Source: UBA5793 sp040255465 (GTDB taxonomy: Bacteria; Planctomycetota; Phycisphaerae; Phycisphaerales; UBA5793). Taken from it: a DNA stretch of 64,000 nucleotides. How positions within the stretch are numbered: position 1 is the first letter of the stretch; each line of letters begins with the position of its first letter. A model generated the notes under the pieces. That model saw nothing but the letters and a program-made list of their open reading frames with translations, did not search any database and was not told the DNA's origin. Below are positions 1-8,495 of the stretch, one piece after another. The stretch covers positions 558,001 to 622,000 of the forward strand of contig JBDZVA010000003.1 in NCBI GenBank assembly GCA_040255465.1, read 5' to 3'. The translations under genes were made by a program, and so were the position numbers.

Positions 1-174
1 GAAGAGACGGGGCAGGGTTCGAGGGGTTGCGGGCCAAGTGCACGGAGAAGAAGAAGTGAATGGAAGCGAAGTCGCGGCTGCGCGAGATCGAACGGCCAAC
101 CCGGTGCGTTTCGCAGGGCCTCAACAGCACCCTACCTTGGGACGCACGCCACTTGCTCCGAAATGGAGGTTAGA

Positions 175-1560
175 ATGTATCGAGCCCACTACAATCTGCA
201 CTTTCTGCTGGCCGCGAGCTTCGCGCTCGCGGCCCGGACTGCAGCGACGGCGCAGGAGCCCTATCGCTATGCGATCATTAATGTCGGTGACATCGGTGGC
301 AATGGCACAGATGCCTCCGCGATCAACAACTCGGGAATCGTGGTCGGTCACACGATCGATCTGATCACAGGAACCTTAGAAGCGTATGTCTGGATTGACG
401 GAGACTCTCGATACTTGGAGCACCTTCCCAACGCAGATATTACGCTCGCATCGGACATCAATGATCGCGGCGATGTCGTAGGTCGGGGGCACAACGAGAG
501 TGGCACACACCGCGCCCTGCTGTGGGTAGGTGGCGAGGGTGCTCCTTTGGATCTTGGCACGCTCGGAAGAACGTATGCTATGGCGAACGGGGTTAGCTCA
601 GATGGAAAGGTGGTCGGCGCCGTAGGGCAGACCGGAGTCTGGGCGAATCCATTTCTTTGGGTTGATGGCGAGATGACGGCACTTGGCGACTTTGGTCAAC
701 CCGACGGCTTCGCAGAGTCGATCAATGATCGTGACCAGATCGTAGGAGCAGCGGCCGGGAGCGAATTTTCTGGCGTTCGGGCATTTCTGTGGGAGAACGC
801 AGAATTGATCAACCTAGGCAGTCTGCTGAGCAACCGGCAGAGTCACGCTACAGACATTAATGAATCGGAGCTCATTGTCGGCAGCGCCCAGGTTCTCGAT
901 TCCACGTCCCGCGCTGTCATCTGGCGCAATCGAAACATCATCAACATTCACAACGACACCATCGGTTACGAGTCCTTCGCTTACGCCGTGAATGAATTGG
1001 GCCAGGTCGTCGGCGGTCTGGTCGTAGATGATTTTCCTCTCGAGTTCGGCGCATTTCTTTACGAAGGCAGTGGACCCATGGTCAACCTCGCCACGTTGCT
1101 GCCGCCGCGTCATAACTGGCTCCGACTCGAAGCCGGCTACGACATCAACGACCACGGTGAGATCGTCGGCCGCGCCTATCGACGAGGTTCGCAGGAGCGG
1201 CACGGCTATCTCGTCACACCCGTGCATCCCACACTCACACTTCAAGGCCCGCAACCCGGCCGGGCCGGGACGCTGAACGGACTGCGCGTGACTGGGTGCA
1301 CGCCCGGCGCGCGCATCACCTTCTACTACAGCACACACGGCGGCGGGACACTTGTGCCCGGCTGCAATCACACGGACGGCGTCACCCTTCAACTCGACGA
1401 CCCGATCCAGATCGGCTCCGCCGTCGCCAACCAGAACGGCATCGCGACGTTGACACGCTTCGTCCCGACGGGCGCCCGCAACCTTGGTGATGTGCTGATC
1501 CAGGCCGTGCAGCAGAATGGGTGCAGGATCAGTCAGTTGGTGGTGAAGCGGTTTGAGTGA
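175..1560 (+). CDS. Secreted HAF-repeat protein with planctomycete-type C-terminal module
   Basis: An exported protein of unknown role. The start at 175 is chosen over the in-frame ATG at 163 because a GGAGG ribosome binding site (165-169) sits 5 nt before it. The first 27 residues form a signal peptide ending near TAATAQ. The body repeats a motif of about 45-50 residues of the type 'DINxxGxIVGxA...AFLWxxG...LGxL', typical of the HAF family of extracellular repeat proteins; examples are SAINNSGIVVGH and DINDHGEIVGRA. From about residue 345 a separate beta-rich module begins (GPQPGRAGTLNGLRVTGCTP) that resembles C-terminal modules of planctomycete secreted proteins and the C-terminus of the gene at 54803-55672. 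The reading frame is open upstream to the window edge, but I see no reason to extend it. The fold is likely beta-propeller-like; the function is unknown. Confidence 0.8.
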   Translation: MYRAHYNLHFLLAASFALAARTAATAQEPYRYAIINVGDIGGNGTDASAINNSGIVVGHTIDLITGTLEAYVWIDGDSRYLEHLPNADITLASDINDRGDVVGRGHNESGTHRALLWVGGEGAPLDLGTLGRTYAMANGVSSDGKVVGAVGQTGVWANPFLWVDGEMTALGDFGQPDGFAESINDRDQIVGAAAGSEFSGVRAFLWENAELINLGSLLSNRQSHATDINESELIVGSAQVLDSTSRAVIWRNRNIINIHNDTIGYESFAYAVNELGQVVGGLVVDDFPLEFGAFLYEGSGPMVNLATLLPPRHNWLRLEAGYDINDHGEIVGRAYRRGSQERHGYLVTPVHPTLTLQGPQPGRAGTLNGLRVTGCTPGARITFYYSTHGGGTLVPGCNHTDGVTLQLDDPIQIGSAVANQNGIATLTRFVPTGARNLGDVLIQAVQQNGCRISQLVVKRFE

Positions 1561-1684
1561 AAGAGGCGAGGCATTAGGGACTTGGTGGCGGTGATGGGGT
1601 GAGGGGGTGTTGGGGTGTTGAGTGGGTCCCGGGCATGGGTATGCCACGGGCGTTGGGGGCGCTGGAGGTGTTGGATGGCGCTTG

Positions 1685-3454
1685 TTACTTGCGTTTGCTC
1701 TTGAGCCACGCATGCAACTTCTTCGCGCTCCAGGTGTTGATGCACTGCTCGGCGGGGAGCCAGCCTCGGCGGGCGGTGAGGACGCCGTAGATCAGGTTGT
1801 CGAAGTGCTGCTGGCGGTGGGTGTCGGTGTCGATGGCGATCAGGCCGCCGGCCTGCACGACGGCGCGAACGTGCATGTCTCGCAGATCGAGACGCTTCCA
1901 ACTCGAGTTGATCTCGAGCGCGACGTTGTGCTCTTTGGCCGCGGCGATGATCGCCTGCATGTCGGGCTCGAGGCCTTCGCGCGCGGCCACCATGCGGCCG
2001 GTCGGGTGGCCGATGATGTGCACGTAAGGATTGCTGATCGCCTTGAGCAGGCGCTTGGTCGCCGTCTTGCTGTCCTGGCGCAGCGAGACGTGGGGCGAAG
2101 CGACGACGACGTCGAGTTCGGCGAGGACCTCGTCCTCGTAATCGAGTGTGCCGTCTGGGAGGATGTCGACCTCGGCGCCGAAGAGGACGGTGATGTTCTT
2201 GTGTTTCGTTGCCGCGGCGGCGACGGCTTTGCGGTGCTCGCGCAATCGCTCGACGCTCAGGCCGTTGGCGATGACGCTGGAGACGGAGTGGTCGGTGACA
2301 GCGAGGGTGTGGAAGCCGCGCGACTCGGCGCCGGAGATCAGTTCGTCGATGCTGAGTTTGCCGTCGCTGGCGGTGGTGTGGGCGTGGAGTTCGGCCTTGA
2401 TGTCTTTGAGTTCGATCAGATCGGGGATGTCGGCTTCGAGTTCGCCGCGATCTTCGCGCAGCTCGGGCGGGATGTAAGGCAGGCCGAGCGCTTTGTAGAC
2501 GTCGGCTTCTTTGGCGGCGGCGACGGGCTTTTCGCCTGAGTCCTGCGGGCGCTCGTCGAGGCCTTTGTAGAGGCCGTATTCGTTGAGACGGTGCTTCTTC
2601 TTGATGGCGAGCTCGCGGAGGCGGACGTTGTGTTCTTTTGCGCCGGTGAAGTAGAGCCAGGCGGCGCCGAAGTTGGCTTTGGGGACGAGGCGCAAGTCGG
2701 CCTGGATGACGAGGCCGCGCAGATCGACGCGGACGGAGCACTTCGTGTCGCCGCGCGAGAGGACCTGGGTGACGCCTTCATAGGTGCAGAAGGCTTGCCG
2801 CATGGCCTCGGCGTCCTTGCAGGCGGCGAGGATGTCGATGTCGCCGATGGTTTCCTTGCCGCGGCGCAAACTGCCGGCGTACTCGACCTGTTCGGCGCCT
2901 TTGACTTTGCGCAGTGCCTCAACGAACTCGATGGCGACGGGGCGGACGATGCCGATGGGCGTGCGATCGCCGGCCTTCTCGCGAAACTCAAGGGCCTTGC
3001 GGATGTTTTCGATGGTCTTGTCACCCATGCGCGGCAGTTTGCGCAGCTCGGGCGAATCGAGTTTGGCCTTGAGATCTTCGATGGACGTAACGCCGAGTTG
3101 GTCCCACATGAGTTTGACGGTCTTGGGGCCGAGGCCGGGAATCTCAAGCACGGCAAAGAGGCCCGCGGGTACTTTGTTGAGCAGCTCGGTGTGTTCAGCG
3201 ATCTCGCCGGTTTCGAGGAACTCAACGATCTTCTCGGCTGAACCCTTGCCGATGCCTTCGATCTTGGTGAGTTGCCTGATGCCTTGCTGCGGGTCTTCAT
3301 CGACGATGGCTTCGACATCCTGCGTGAGGTCTTTGAGAACGCGGGCGACGCGAGCGTCGGAATTGATGCGGAAGGGGTTGGCGCCGGTGAGTTCGAGGGC
3401 GGCGGCCATCTGCTCGAAGATCTGGGCGAGTCTGGCATTGGTGTTGGTGGGCAT
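1685..3454 (-). CDS. polX: DNA polymerase X with C-terminal PHP domain (PolX)
   Basis: A 589-residue family X DNA polymerase fused to a PHP phosphoesterase, the usual bacterial PolX layout for gap filling and 3'-5' trimming in base excision repair. The N-terminal helix-hairpin-helix segments are visible at about residues 60-75 (IEGIGKGSAEKI) and 104-112 (EIPGLGPKTV). The nucleotidyltransferase signature GSLRRGKETIGDIDIL spans 194-209, with D205 and D207 as the metal-binding pair and D253 as the third carboxylate. YFTG lies at 269-272. The PHP domain starts at about 355 with HAHTTASDG, then TDHS (387-390), and ends with a DTDTHR metal-site motif. All three polymerase aspartates and the PHP histidines are present, so both activities look intact. 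The gene is monocistronic, and I see no clear Shine-Dalgarno sequence before the ATG at 3454. Confidence 0.95.
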   Translation of the reverse strand: MPTNTNARLAQIFEQMAAALELTGANPFRINSDARVARVLKDLTQDVEAIVDEDPQQGIRQLTKIEGIGKGSAEKIVEFLETGEIAEHTELLNKVPAGLFAVLEIPGLGPKTVKLMWDQLGVTSIEDLKAKLDSPELRKLPRMGDKTIENIRKALEFREKAGDRTPIGIVRPVAIEFVEALRKVKGAEQVEYAGSLRRGKETIGDIDILAACKDAEAMRQAFCTYEGVTQVLSRGDTKCSVRVDLRGLVIQADLRLVPKANFGAAWLYFTGAKEHNVRLRELAIKKKHRLNEYGLYKGLDERPQDSGEKPVAAAKEADVYKALGLPYIPPELREDRGELEADIPDLIELKDIKAELHAHTTASDGKLSIDELISGAESRGFHTLAVTDHSVSSVIANGLSVERLREHRKAVAAAATKHKNITVLFGAEVDILPDGTLDYEDEVLAELDVVVASPHVSLRQDSKTATKRLLKAISNPYVHIIGHPTGRMVAAREGLEPDMQAIIAAAKEHNVALEINSSWKRLDLRDMHVRAVVQAGGLIAIDTDTHRQQHFDNLIYGVLTARRGWLPAEQCINTWSAKKLHAWLKSKRK

Positions 3455-3557
3455 GGAATAAGGGTATCGCGCGTGGAAGCGGCGGCGAGGGTGCGCGAGG
3501 GGGTGGACACGCCGGGCATCGAGGCAATGCTCTAGCGAAACCTGAAAGGAGACCTGC

Positions 3558-4331
3558 GTGCTTTCATTGCTTGCTCATGCCGGTGCGGCGACGGCGCCGC
3601 ACGCCGACACGCTGGCCAATGCCCTGCTGGCGCTGGTCACGCTCACGGCGATGGAGATCGTGCTGGGGATTGACAACATCGTGTTTATTTCGATCGTCGT
3701 CGAGCGGCTGGAGGAACACAAGCAGGCGATGGGACGGCGCGTGGGGCTGCTGCTGGCGATGGGGCTGCGCATCGCACTGCTGCTGAGCATCACGTGGGTG
3801 ACGAACCTGACGGGGGCGTTGTTCACGCTCTTTGGCGAGGCGTTTTCGGGGCGCGATCTCATTCTGCTCGGCGGCGGGCTCTTCCTGGTGGGGAAGGCGA
3901 CGTTTGAGATACACGAGCGCATCGAGGGGCCGGACCATGAGACGTCGATGCACAGGAAGGCCGCAGCGTCGTTCGCACAGGTGATGGTGCAGATTCTGAT
4001 GCTGGACATGGTCTTCTCGCTGGACTCGGTGATCACGGCGGTGGGCATGGCGCGTGATCCGTGGGTGATGGTCACGGCCGTGGTAGTGGCGGTGGGTGTG
4101 ATGCTGATCTTTGCGGGTCACATCGCGGCGTTTATCAAGAAGCACCCGACGCTGAAGATGCTGGCGCTGGCGTTTCTGCTGCTGATCGGGGTGATGCTGC
4201 TCGTGGAGGGGCTCGGCGGGCACGTGAACAAGGGGTACATCTACTTCGCGATGGCGTTTTCGCTGGGGGTGGAGGTGCTCAACATCCGGGCGTCGAAGAA
4301 GCGCAAAGCCGTTGCAGCGCAGGCGGCATGA
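3558..4331 (+). CDS. TerC family integral membrane protein
   Basis: A 257-residue multi-pass inner-membrane protein of the TerC family, which is linked to metal ion (often manganese) export or tellurite resistance. The start is GTG at 3558, preceded by AAAGGAG (3545-3551) with 6 nt spacing. The family hallmark EIVLGIDNIVFISI lies at about residues 33-46, and a second acidic membrane motif, MLDMVFSLDSVITAVGMA, at about 148-165. About seven hydrophobic segments are visible. The acidic residues in these two segments are the likely metal ligands in this family. The short basic tail (KKRKAVAAQAA) is cytoplasmic by the positive-inside rule. The gene stands alone, 38 nt before the next gene. No ykoY-yybP type riboswitch is visible upstream in the roughly 100-nt gap to polX. 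The substrate cannot be told from sequence. Confidence 0.88.
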   Translation: MLSLLAHAGAATAPHADTLANALLALVTLTAMEIVLGIDNIVFISIVVERLEEHKQAMGRRVGLLLAMGLRIALLLSITWVTNLTGALFTLFGEAFSGRDLILLGGGLFLVGKATFEIHERIEGPDHETSMHRKAAASFAQVMVQILMLDMVFSLDSVITAVGMARDPWVMVTAVVVAVGVMLIFAGHIAAFIKKHPTLKMLALAFLLLIGVMLLVEGLGGHVNKGYIYFAMAFSLGVEVLNIRASKKRKAVAAQAA

Positions 4332-4369
4332 GATAGGATTACGACGCCTTCATCTCCGGAGATTCGATC

Positions 4370-5116
4370 ATGGTTCGCTCAGGCCGGTTTCTTTCGCGCG
4401 TGTTTGCCGTTGGCGCTGCGGTTGTTTTGATCGGGGCAGTTGCGCCGGCGGTGCAGACTCCTGCCGCGCCGCCCAAGGGCGAACAGGAACAGAGCGTCAA
4501 GCCCGGGATCAACGAGCGGTGGAAGAGCGATGACATTGCCCCGCTGGTGCAGACGCTGGAAGACGAGGGGCGGGAGATCTTCTCGCAGCGCGAGCGGATT
4601 GCAGCGCTGGTCGGGCCGCGCCGGGGCAGCGTTGTGGCGGACGTGGGCGCGGGCAGCGGGTTTATGACGGAGTTGTTCGCCGGGCTCGTTGGAAGCGCGG
4701 GCAAGGTGTACGCCGTGGACATCAACGCGGGGCTGATGGAGCGTCTGGGCAAAGACGCGGCAGACAAGGGCATCACCAACATTGAAACGGTCGTGTGCGG
4801 CGAGCGGAGTGTCGATCTGCCGGCGAACTCGGTCGATCTCGTGTTCATCTGCGACACCTATCACCACTTCGAATACCCGAAGAGCACGATGCACTCGATC
4901 TACGAATCGCTCAAACCGGGCGGGCAGGTGGTGGTGGTGGATTTCTATCGCATTGCGGGCGTGTCGCCGGAGTGGATCATGGGGCACGTCCGGGCGGGTG
5001 AAGAGGTGTTCACGCAGGAGATCGTGGATGCGGGTTTTGAGTTGATCAATCAGCATTACCCGGCATATCTGCCGCAGAACTACGTGTTGCGGTTTCGCAA
5101 GGTCTCGGATCGCTGA
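4370..5116 (+). CDS. Exported SAM-dependent methyltransferase-like protein
   Basis: A 248-residue class I methyltransferase fold with an N-terminal export signal. Residues 1-30 contain basic residues followed by a hydrophobic stretch (VFAVGAAVVLIGAVAPAV) and a probable cleavage site. The SAM-binding motif I is ADVGAGSGFMTEL (about 89-101), followed by the acidic loop YAVDIN and a motif resembling FICDTYHHFEYP at about residues 160-171. CGGAGA at 4357-4362 supports the ATG at 4370. Similar exported methyltransferases occur in many planctomycetes and proteobacteria, but SAM is not expected outside the cytoplasm. Either the hydrophobic segment is a membrane anchor with the enzyme facing inward, or the enzyme works on something else. 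It is co-oriented with the TerC gene and may share a transcript. The substrate is unknown. Confidence 0.8.
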   Translation: MVRSGRFLSRVFAVGAAVVLIGAVAPAVQTPAAPPKGEQEQSVKPGINERWKSDDIAPLVQTLEDEGREIFSQRERIAALVGPRRGSVVADVGAGSGFMTELFAGLVGSAGKVYAVDINAGLMERLGKDAADKGITNIETVVCGERSVDLPANSVDLVFICDTYHHFEYPKSTMHSIYESLKPGGQVVVVDFYRIAGVSPEWIMGHVRAGEEVFTQEIVDAGFELINQHYPAYLPQNYVLRFRKVSDR

Positions 5117-5196
5117 CCGCGACGCCCCCCCCGCCCCGCCCCGCCAATCCGCCCCCACCGCGCCACGGAAATGGCCGATAGACTTGCGGGCACCCC

Positions 5197-6594
5197 ATGC
5201 CACGCCGCACGAAACCCATCCCGACCTGGCTGCGCCGACTGCTGCTGACTCCGACGGCGGAGTTGAACCGGTGGCAGTATGTCATTCGCTTCCTCGCCGA
5301 GCTGGTCCGCCACGGCATGAAGCAGCTCAAGGAAGACCGGGCCGGGCAGATGGCGGCGGCGCTGGCGTTTCGGACGATCTTCGGGCTGGTGCCCGTGAGC
5401 GTGATCGGCCTGCTGATCTTCCGCGTGTTCGGGGGTGTGGAGCGTTTTGAGTCGTTCGTGCGCGACCTTCTTGCCGCGGTTCAGTTTGATACGGTCAGCA
5501 TGCCACCGGGCAGCGATCCAGGCAGCGCGGAGGCGATTCAGAACGGCGGAGCGCTGCTGGATCGGGTCAGTGAACTCATTCAGCAGATCAACGCGCAGGT
5601 GAACTTTGAATCGATCGGCATGGTCGGGCTGCTCGTGCTGGTCTGGGCTGCGATCGGAATGATGACGACGATCGAGCGGTCGTTCAACACGATCTGCCGG
5701 GCGTCGGAGAACCGGCCGCTGTCGCGGCGCGTGCCGCTGTATGGCTTCACAATCATCATCGGTCCCGCGCTGCTCTATCTCAGTTTCTTCCTGGACAAGC
5801 GATTTCAGGAAATCGTGACGCAATTCGCAGACAAACTCGGACCCTGGGCGACCTCGAGCATTTCGGCGATCGGCCTGATCACCTCGCTGGGCACGACGTG
5901 GCTGTTCATCATGCTGCTGTACGTCTCCGTGCCCAACACGCGGATGAAGGTGTCGGCCGCGGCCCTGGGGTCGCTGGTGACGGCGGTGTGCTGGTCGATC
6001 GGCGCCCGGGTGCTCGGGGCGTACATCTCGACGATCTTCGGCAAGGGGGCGAACTACTCGGTGCTCTACGGAACGCTGGGGTTGATTCCCGTGTTTCTCT
6101 TGTGGGTGTACCTGATGTGGATCATCGTGCTCTTTGGTCTGGAGCTGACCTCAGCGCTGCAGGCGGTGGGGATGCGGATGGTGCGCTCGATCCCCGATCG
6201 GCCCAACGTGCCGCCGGTGATGGACCCGGCCCTGGTGCTGCCCATGCTGCGGGTGGTGGCGGAGCGTTTCGAGCATGGTGAGCCGACTGATGCGCGGCAG
6301 ATCATGGAACAGACGCACATCAGCGAGCGGGCGATCGAACTGGTCCTGGCGACGCTGGCGGTTCACGGGGTGCTGCACCGGATCGAGCCCAACGAGCGAC
6401 CGACCTTTTCCCTCGCGCGGCCGCCGGCCAAGATCGCCCTGGCGGAGGTGGTGGATTACACGCAACGTCTGCTGGGTTCGAAAGATGCAATCGGTCCGGA
6501 CTGGCCGATGGTCTCCACGCTCCGGCAGGCCCAGATCGGCGTTCTGGGAAGCAGGACGCTGGCAGACCTGCTTGGGGGCGGTGAAAAGGCGTAG
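5197..6594 (+). CDS. YihY/BrkB family membrane protein with C-terminal cytoplasmic domain
   Basis: A 465-residue inner-membrane protein of the YihY/virulence factor BrkB family (often labelled UPF0761), whose biochemical role is not settled. The N-terminal part contains the family pattern KQLKEDRAGQMAAALAFRTI at about residues 44-63, followed by about six membrane segments. The strongest are around residues 145-165, 180-200, 225-250, 265-285 and 295-325, including the GTLGLIPVFLLWVYLMWIIV stretch. From about residue 345 there is a soluble region of about 120 residues that resembles a winged-helix domain (QIMEQTHISERAIELVLATLAVHGVL); such tails are common in this family. No strong Shine-Dalgarno precedes the ATG at 5197. 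The next gene downstream is separated by a promoter and RNA element, so this gene probably ends its own transcript. Confidence 0.88.
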   Translation: MPRRTKPIPTWLRRLLLTPTAELNRWQYVIRFLAELVRHGMKQLKEDRAGQMAAALAFRTIFGLVPVSVIGLLIFRVFGGVERFESFVRDLLAAVQFDTVSMPPGSDPGSAEAIQNGGALLDRVSELIQQINAQVNFESIGMVGLLVLVWAAIGMMTTIERSFNTICRASENRPLSRRVPLYGFTIIIGPALLYLSFFLDKRFQEIVTQFADKLGPWATSSISAIGLITSLGTTWLFIMLLYVSVPNTRMKVSAAALGSLVTAVCWSIGARVLGAYISTIFGKGANYSVLYGTLGLIPVFLLWVYLMWIIVLFGLELTSALQAVGMRMVRSIPDRPNVPPVMDPALVLPMLRVVAERFEHGEPTDARQIMEQTHISERAIELVLATLAVHGVLHRIEPNERPTFSLARPPAKIALAEVVDYTQRLLGSKDAIGPDWPMVSTLRQAQIGVLGSRTLADLLGGGEKA

Positions 6595-6620
6595 CAGGAG
6601 AGCATTACAGATTGCTCATT

Positions 6621-6648
6621 TTGACCCTGAGAGGGGCCGGACTATCCT
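6621..6648 (+). promoter_or_regulatory. Sigma-70 type promoter for the RNA element upstream of nusA
   Basis: TTGACC (6621-6626) and TATCCT (6643-6648) are separated by 16 nt, close to the housekeeping consensus. Transcription would begin near 6655. The two other best promoters in the window, before tRNA-Ser and before rpsJ, use the same TTGACC box. Confidence 0.65.
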
Positions 6649-6655
6649 TTACCTA

Positions 6656-6870
6656 GTCTGTAGTGGCGTGTTTTTTCGGCTTGCTTGCGTGGAGTACGCA
6701 GATGCACCGTTGGGAAGAACCCAGTGCGTGGTAGGCACCGAGTCAACTCGCACGCTCCCCGCACGCCCACGAACCGGGCTTTTGAGGGGCGCGTCATGAC
6801 CTGAGGCAGGGCCACAGGTTGGGTTGACCGGTTGTGAGGCGCTGTCGCGTCGCGCAATCGCACTACAGGC
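6656..6870 (+). ncRNA. Candidate structured non-coding RNA of about 215-250 nt (family not recognised)
   Basis: This stretch has no convincing reading frame and lies between a strong promoter and an intrinsic terminator. Its two ends are complementary. Positions 6656-6665 pair with 6861-6870 (10 pairs, one G-U), and after a 5-nt bulge (6856-6860) 6666-6670 pair with 6851-6855 (5 more pairs). Inside, several local hairpins can be drawn, for example TGCGT/ACGCA and TGGG-AAGAA-CCCA nested within GCAC/GTGC. A long closing helix followed directly by a terminator is how 6S RNA and several other stable RNAs are organised. I do not find the signature sequences of SRP RNA, RNase P RNA or tmRNA. An alternative is a nusA leader that regulates the operon by attenuation. 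Existence as a structured transcript is likely; identity is unknown. Confidence 0.5.
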
Positions 6871-6902
6871 CACAGGCGCTGCGGATGCGCCGGTGGTTTT
6901 TT
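6870..6902 (+). terminator. Intrinsic terminator after the RNA element, upstream of nusA
   Basis: CCACAGGCGC (6870-6879) pairs with GCGCCGGTGG (6887-6896) with one mismatch around a 7-nt loop. It is followed at once by six T residues and then GTTT. The terminator ends 84 nt before the nusA start, so transcription from the promoter at 6621 should mostly stop here unless it is regulated. Confidence 0.75.
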
Positions 6903-6986
6903 GTTTACCGACTCTTGCGGTCCGGCCGCGGGGTCTGACGTGATCGACAACTGAATACACAATTCGGCGAAAGGACAATCTTAAAC

Positions 6987-8417
6987 ATGAACCAGGAAAC
7001 CCTCCGCATCATCGACTCCATCGCGCGCGACCGCAAGATTGACCGCGAGTCGCTGTTCCGTGATATTGAAACCGCGATGATCTCCGCGGCGCGCAAGCAC
7101 TTCGGCTCGCTCGACACGGATGAGTTCCGCTGCGCGATGGACCGCTTCAACGGCGAGATCCGCCTGTGGAGGCGCTTCCCCCCTGCGGAGACTGATCCTG
7201 TCACCGGTGAACCGGTCGGCGAATGGACCGAGATCGAAATCGACCTGCGCGAACTGGGACGCATCCCGGCCCAGACCGCCAAGCAGGTCATGATCCAGCG
7301 GTTCCGCGAAGATGAGCGTGAGGCGCTGTTCGAAGAATTCTCCAAGCGCGTCGGTGAAATGGTCACCGGCACGGCCCAGCGTTACGAAGGCGGCGCACTG
7401 GTCATCCAGATTGATCGCGCCGAAGGCTTCATGCCGCGCAGCGAACAGATTCCCGGCGAGAATTTCCAGCCGGGCGATCGCGTGCGGTGTCTCATCCTCG
7501 ACGTGCGCGACATGGGCAATCAGGTGAAGATCGTGCTGAGCCGGGCGCATCCGGACTTCATCCGCCGGCTGTTCGAGGTGGAAGTGCCCGAAGTCAGCGA
7601 GCGGATCATCGAGATCAAGGCGATGGCGCGCGAGCCCGGGTTCCGGACAAAACTGGCAGTGTCGTCGATCGACTCGAAGGTCGACGCCGTGGGCGCGTGC
7701 GTCGGAGTGCGCGGCAGCCGCATCAAGAACATCGTCGATGAACTCGGCGGCGAGAAGATCGACATCGTCCGCTGGAACGACTCGAGCCAGATTCTGATTC
7801 AGAACGCGCTCAAGCCGGCGGAAGTGAAAGACGTTTCGCTGTGCTTCGAACTCGGCCGTGCCACGGTCGTCGTCGACGAAGAGCAACTGAGCCTGGCGAT
7901 CGGCAAGCGCGGGCAGAATGTCCGACTCGCGGCCCGGCTGACGGGCTGGGACGTGGACATTCTCACGCCGACCGAATACGCCAAGGGTCTCGAGGTGCTC
8001 GTCGAGACGCTCCGCCAGGTCGAAGGGGTGACGGAGGAGCAACTCGACCGCCTGGCGGCGCTGGGCATGGTCAGCGTGTTCGACGTCGAGGAAGTCGGCG
8101 CGGAAGTGCTGGCCGAAGAGCTGGAAGTGACTCCCGAGCAGGCGGATCAGATGGTCGAACTCGCATCGTCCAAGGCCAAGGTCGTGGCCGAGGAACAGCA
8201 GCGCGAGAAGGAAGAGGACGCCAAACGCCGTGCGGAAGAGCAGCGACTGGCGGCCAGTGTGCTGGACGGCGCGCCGGAGGAATCGGCGGGCCCCGAGGCG
8301 GAGCCGGCGAGCGACGACGCGGGCAGCCACGACGGAGCCGCGCAGGCCGCGACGATCCTGGGCATGGGCCGAAAGCCGGCGCCGGTCGCCCAGCCGAGCG
8401 GAGAAGAAGGATCATGA
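6987..8417 (+). CDS. nusA: Transcription termination/antitermination factor NusA
   Basis: A 476-residue RNA polymerase-associated factor controlling pausing, termination and antitermination. The N-terminal RNA polymerase-binding domain covers about residues 1-125, an S1 domain about 126-190, KH1 carries GVRGSR (240-245) and KH2 carries IGKRGQ (305-310). An acidic helical repeat follows (about 330-390), and then a charged, Ala/Glu-rich tail. AAAGGA (6970-6975) lies 11 nt before the ATG. It is the first gene of a nusA-infB-rbfA run. The usual upstream partner rimP is not present, and its place is taken by the RNA element and terminator at 6621-6902. A separate nusA promoter is not obvious in the 84 nt between terminator and start. 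Confidence 0.97.
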   Translation: MNQETLRIIDSIARDRKIDRESLFRDIETAMISAARKHFGSLDTDEFRCAMDRFNGEIRLWRRFPPAETDPVTGEPVGEWTEIEIDLRELGRIPAQTAKQVMIQRFREDEREALFEEFSKRVGEMVTGTAQRYEGGALVIQIDRAEGFMPRSEQIPGENFQPGDRVRCLILDVRDMGNQVKIVLSRAHPDFIRRLFEVEVPEVSERIIEIKAMAREPGFRTKLAVSSIDSKVDAVGACVGVRGSRIKNIVDELGGEKIDIVRWNDSSQILIQNALKPAEVKDVSLCFELGRATVVVDEEQLSLAIGKRGQNVRLAARLTGWDVDILTPTEYAKGLEVLVETLRQVEGVTEEQLDRLAALGMVSVFDVEEVGAEVLAEELEVTPEQADQMVELASSKAKVVAEEQQREKEEDAKRRAEEQRLAASVLDGAPEESAGPEAEPASDDAGSHDGAAQAATILGMGRKPAPVAQPSGEEGS

Positions 8418-8450
8418 TGGGCAGTCTTGTGATGGAACACTCGACTTCCC

Positions 8451-8471
8451 GCCTGGCCGGAAAGACCAGGC
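8451..8471 (+). other. Intercistronic hairpin between nusA and infB
   Basis: GCCTGG (8451-8456) and CCAGGC (8466-8471) form a perfect 6-bp stem with a 9-nt loop in the 78-nt gap before infB. There is no T-run, so it is not a terminator. It could be an mRNA processing or stability element, or chance. Confidence 0.3.
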
Positions 8472-8495
8472 ATGCATTGAACTGAGGAGCAGCCT

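Noticed and set aside
1..162. A 5' partial gene at the window edge
   Set aside because: The frame of the HAF gene is open to position 1, but the signal peptide and Shine-Dalgarno put the start at 175; I see no other support in this stretch.
1596..1626. Possible G-quadruplex between the HAF gene and polX (four G-runs)
   Set aside because: The last loop is 8 nt, at the edge of the usual rule, and in a GC-rich genome such runs are expected; no functional sign.
814..1713. A 299-residue minus-strand frame opposite the HAF gene
   Set aside because: No start signal and no domain; it overlaps the well-supported plus-strand gene.
6656..6870. The RNA element as SRP RNA, RNase P RNA or tmRNA
   Set aside because: I looked for the SRP helix 8 motif, the RNase P conserved regions and the tmRNA tRNA-like end and found none. 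The length also does not fit RNase P or tmRNA.
6981..8330. A 449-residue minus-strand frame opposite nusA
   Set aside because: Shadow of the conserved nusA gene; no recognisable domain.
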